Part shown: positions 63,241 to 64,000 of the stretch, one piece after another
Numbering within the stretch: position 1 is the stretch's first letter
How the letters are laid out: each line of letters starts with the position of its first letter
NCBI RefSeq assembly: GCF_004011695.2
Contig: NC_082424.1
Location: 124,001 to 188,000 of the forward strand
Length of the DNA: 64,000 bases
Direction: 5' to 3'
From: Ascochyta rabiei
Taxonomy: Eukaryota > Ascomycota > Dothideomycetes > Pleosporales > Didymellaceae
Position numbers and translations under genes: made by a program
The notes under the pieces: model-generated
Told to the model about the DNA's origin: nothing
Databases searched by the model: none
What the model saw: the letters and a program-made list of their open reading frames with translations, nothing else

Positions 63241-64000
63241 TCTTAAAGAGCCCTAGCCGTGTACATCAGACAGCGGTCAATTGAAGCTTTAATTTTGGGA
63301 AAGGAGGTATTGAATCTAAGCACATAATCTGAGAATGCTGTGAATATCCCGCTTGCTAATTGTCTGAGACGTGCACTGTGCCCTGCATACTGCGCCCCGC
63401 ACATAGCGTGAACATTAGGGTGTATAGTTGTATAAACAAGGGTCCCTAGTAGAGAAATCAAGGAATTGCTGGGATGACTGTCACAAAGCATGGACACGCC
63501 ATGTCTGACCTAGGTACACCTAATCAATTCTGGACAATAGCCGCCTAGAGAGTGATGCGTATGCGGCTTTTACCCCTAATATTGCTAAAGCTAAGCAGTA
63601 CTGCAGAGTGGTGCTAGCGGTGTCTTACCCTAAGATATTAAGCTCTGTGGCTTTGGAAAGGCCGCAATGCACAGGGAAGCTTGGATTGAAACAACATTTA
63701 AGGCAGCTTTCGCCGGCTTGTGGTGATTTTCGTCGAATTCAAGATCTGCAAATTCTGACACGCAAGCACAACATCGCTCCAGGCGCAATCGCTTTCCCTA
63801 TTTCTGGCTTGATCTAGCAGTTCTGATCTATGTGCAGCAAAAGATGTTGTACCTCCTTGGGTTTACCATGCACCTGGCGGGTGTTGATCTACTATTGTGC
63901 AGTAGACGTCTTACACTCAGGTGGCCTAAGCGTTAGCTCACTACTTGAAACTAATAGGACAGCTGCGTTTAGCGTAGAAGTGGGGACATAGCGGCGCAGC
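63241..64000. other. Decayed sequence to the window end
   Basis: Short frames on both strands (63608-63817 plus, 63497-63243 minus) without domains. The end of the window cuts into the same kind of decayed DNA. Confidence 0.35.

Noticed and set aside
38000..64000. Alternative genetic code (TAA/TAG read as Gln) in the stop-rich frames
   Set aside because: In the recognisable retroelement, TAG also replaces Trp codons and other residues show C-to-T/G-to-A changes, and LTR differences are all transitions. Mutation explains it, and the left-arm genes use ordinary stops.

Overview
The window is nuclear DNA of a filamentous ascomycete (Pezizomycotina; Dothideomycetes is my best guess, from protein character only). 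The evidence is short GT-AG introns of about 48-122 bp, fungus-specific families (PTH11-type receptor-like protein, LaeA-like methyltransferase, GIT1 permease, BIM1/X325 protein) and a half-window of LTR-element debris decayed by C-to-T / G-to-A transitions as in repeat-induced point mutation (RIP).

Two compartments are visible. About 1-30.4 kb is gene-rich and GC-rich: GIT1-like permease (-), PTH11-like 7-TM protein (+), alanine aminotransferase (-), proteasome lid subunit Rpn7 (-) divergent from the mRNA cap methyltransferase (+), Pex11 (+), a LaeA-like methyltransferase (-) divergent from an FAD monooxygenase (+) followed by a DHA2-type exporter (+), a NYN-LOTUS protein (+), a conserved fungal protein of unknown function (+) and a GPI-anchored BIM1-like copper protein (+). 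Most intergenic spaces hold tandem arrays with units of 6 to about 230 bp.

From about 30.5 kb the DNA becomes AT-richer. A secreted trypsin-like protease (31.4-32.2 kb) and one small ORF (33.4-33.8 kb) are the last intact-looking genes; then come fragments (PTH11-like, cupredoxin-like). From about 38 kb on there are no intact genes. What remains are same-frame open stretches broken mostly by TAA/TAG, including recognisable C2H2 zinc-finger and aminoglycoside-phosphotransferase-type remnants. At 54.0-61.5 kb lies a nested insertion: two 297-306 bp solo LTRs in opposite orientation (target duplications CTAGG and CTCTC), one split by a 6767-bp Ty3/gypsy chromovirus with 484-bp LTRs and target duplication GTAAA.

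Housekeeping functions (cap methylation, proteasome, peroxisome, amino-acid metabolism) occupy the left arm. The methyltransferase-monooxygenase-exporter trio could form a small metabolite or detoxification unit. The secreted BIM1-like protein and trypsin sit at the edge of the repeat-rich block, as accessory secreted genes often do in two-speed fungal genomes.
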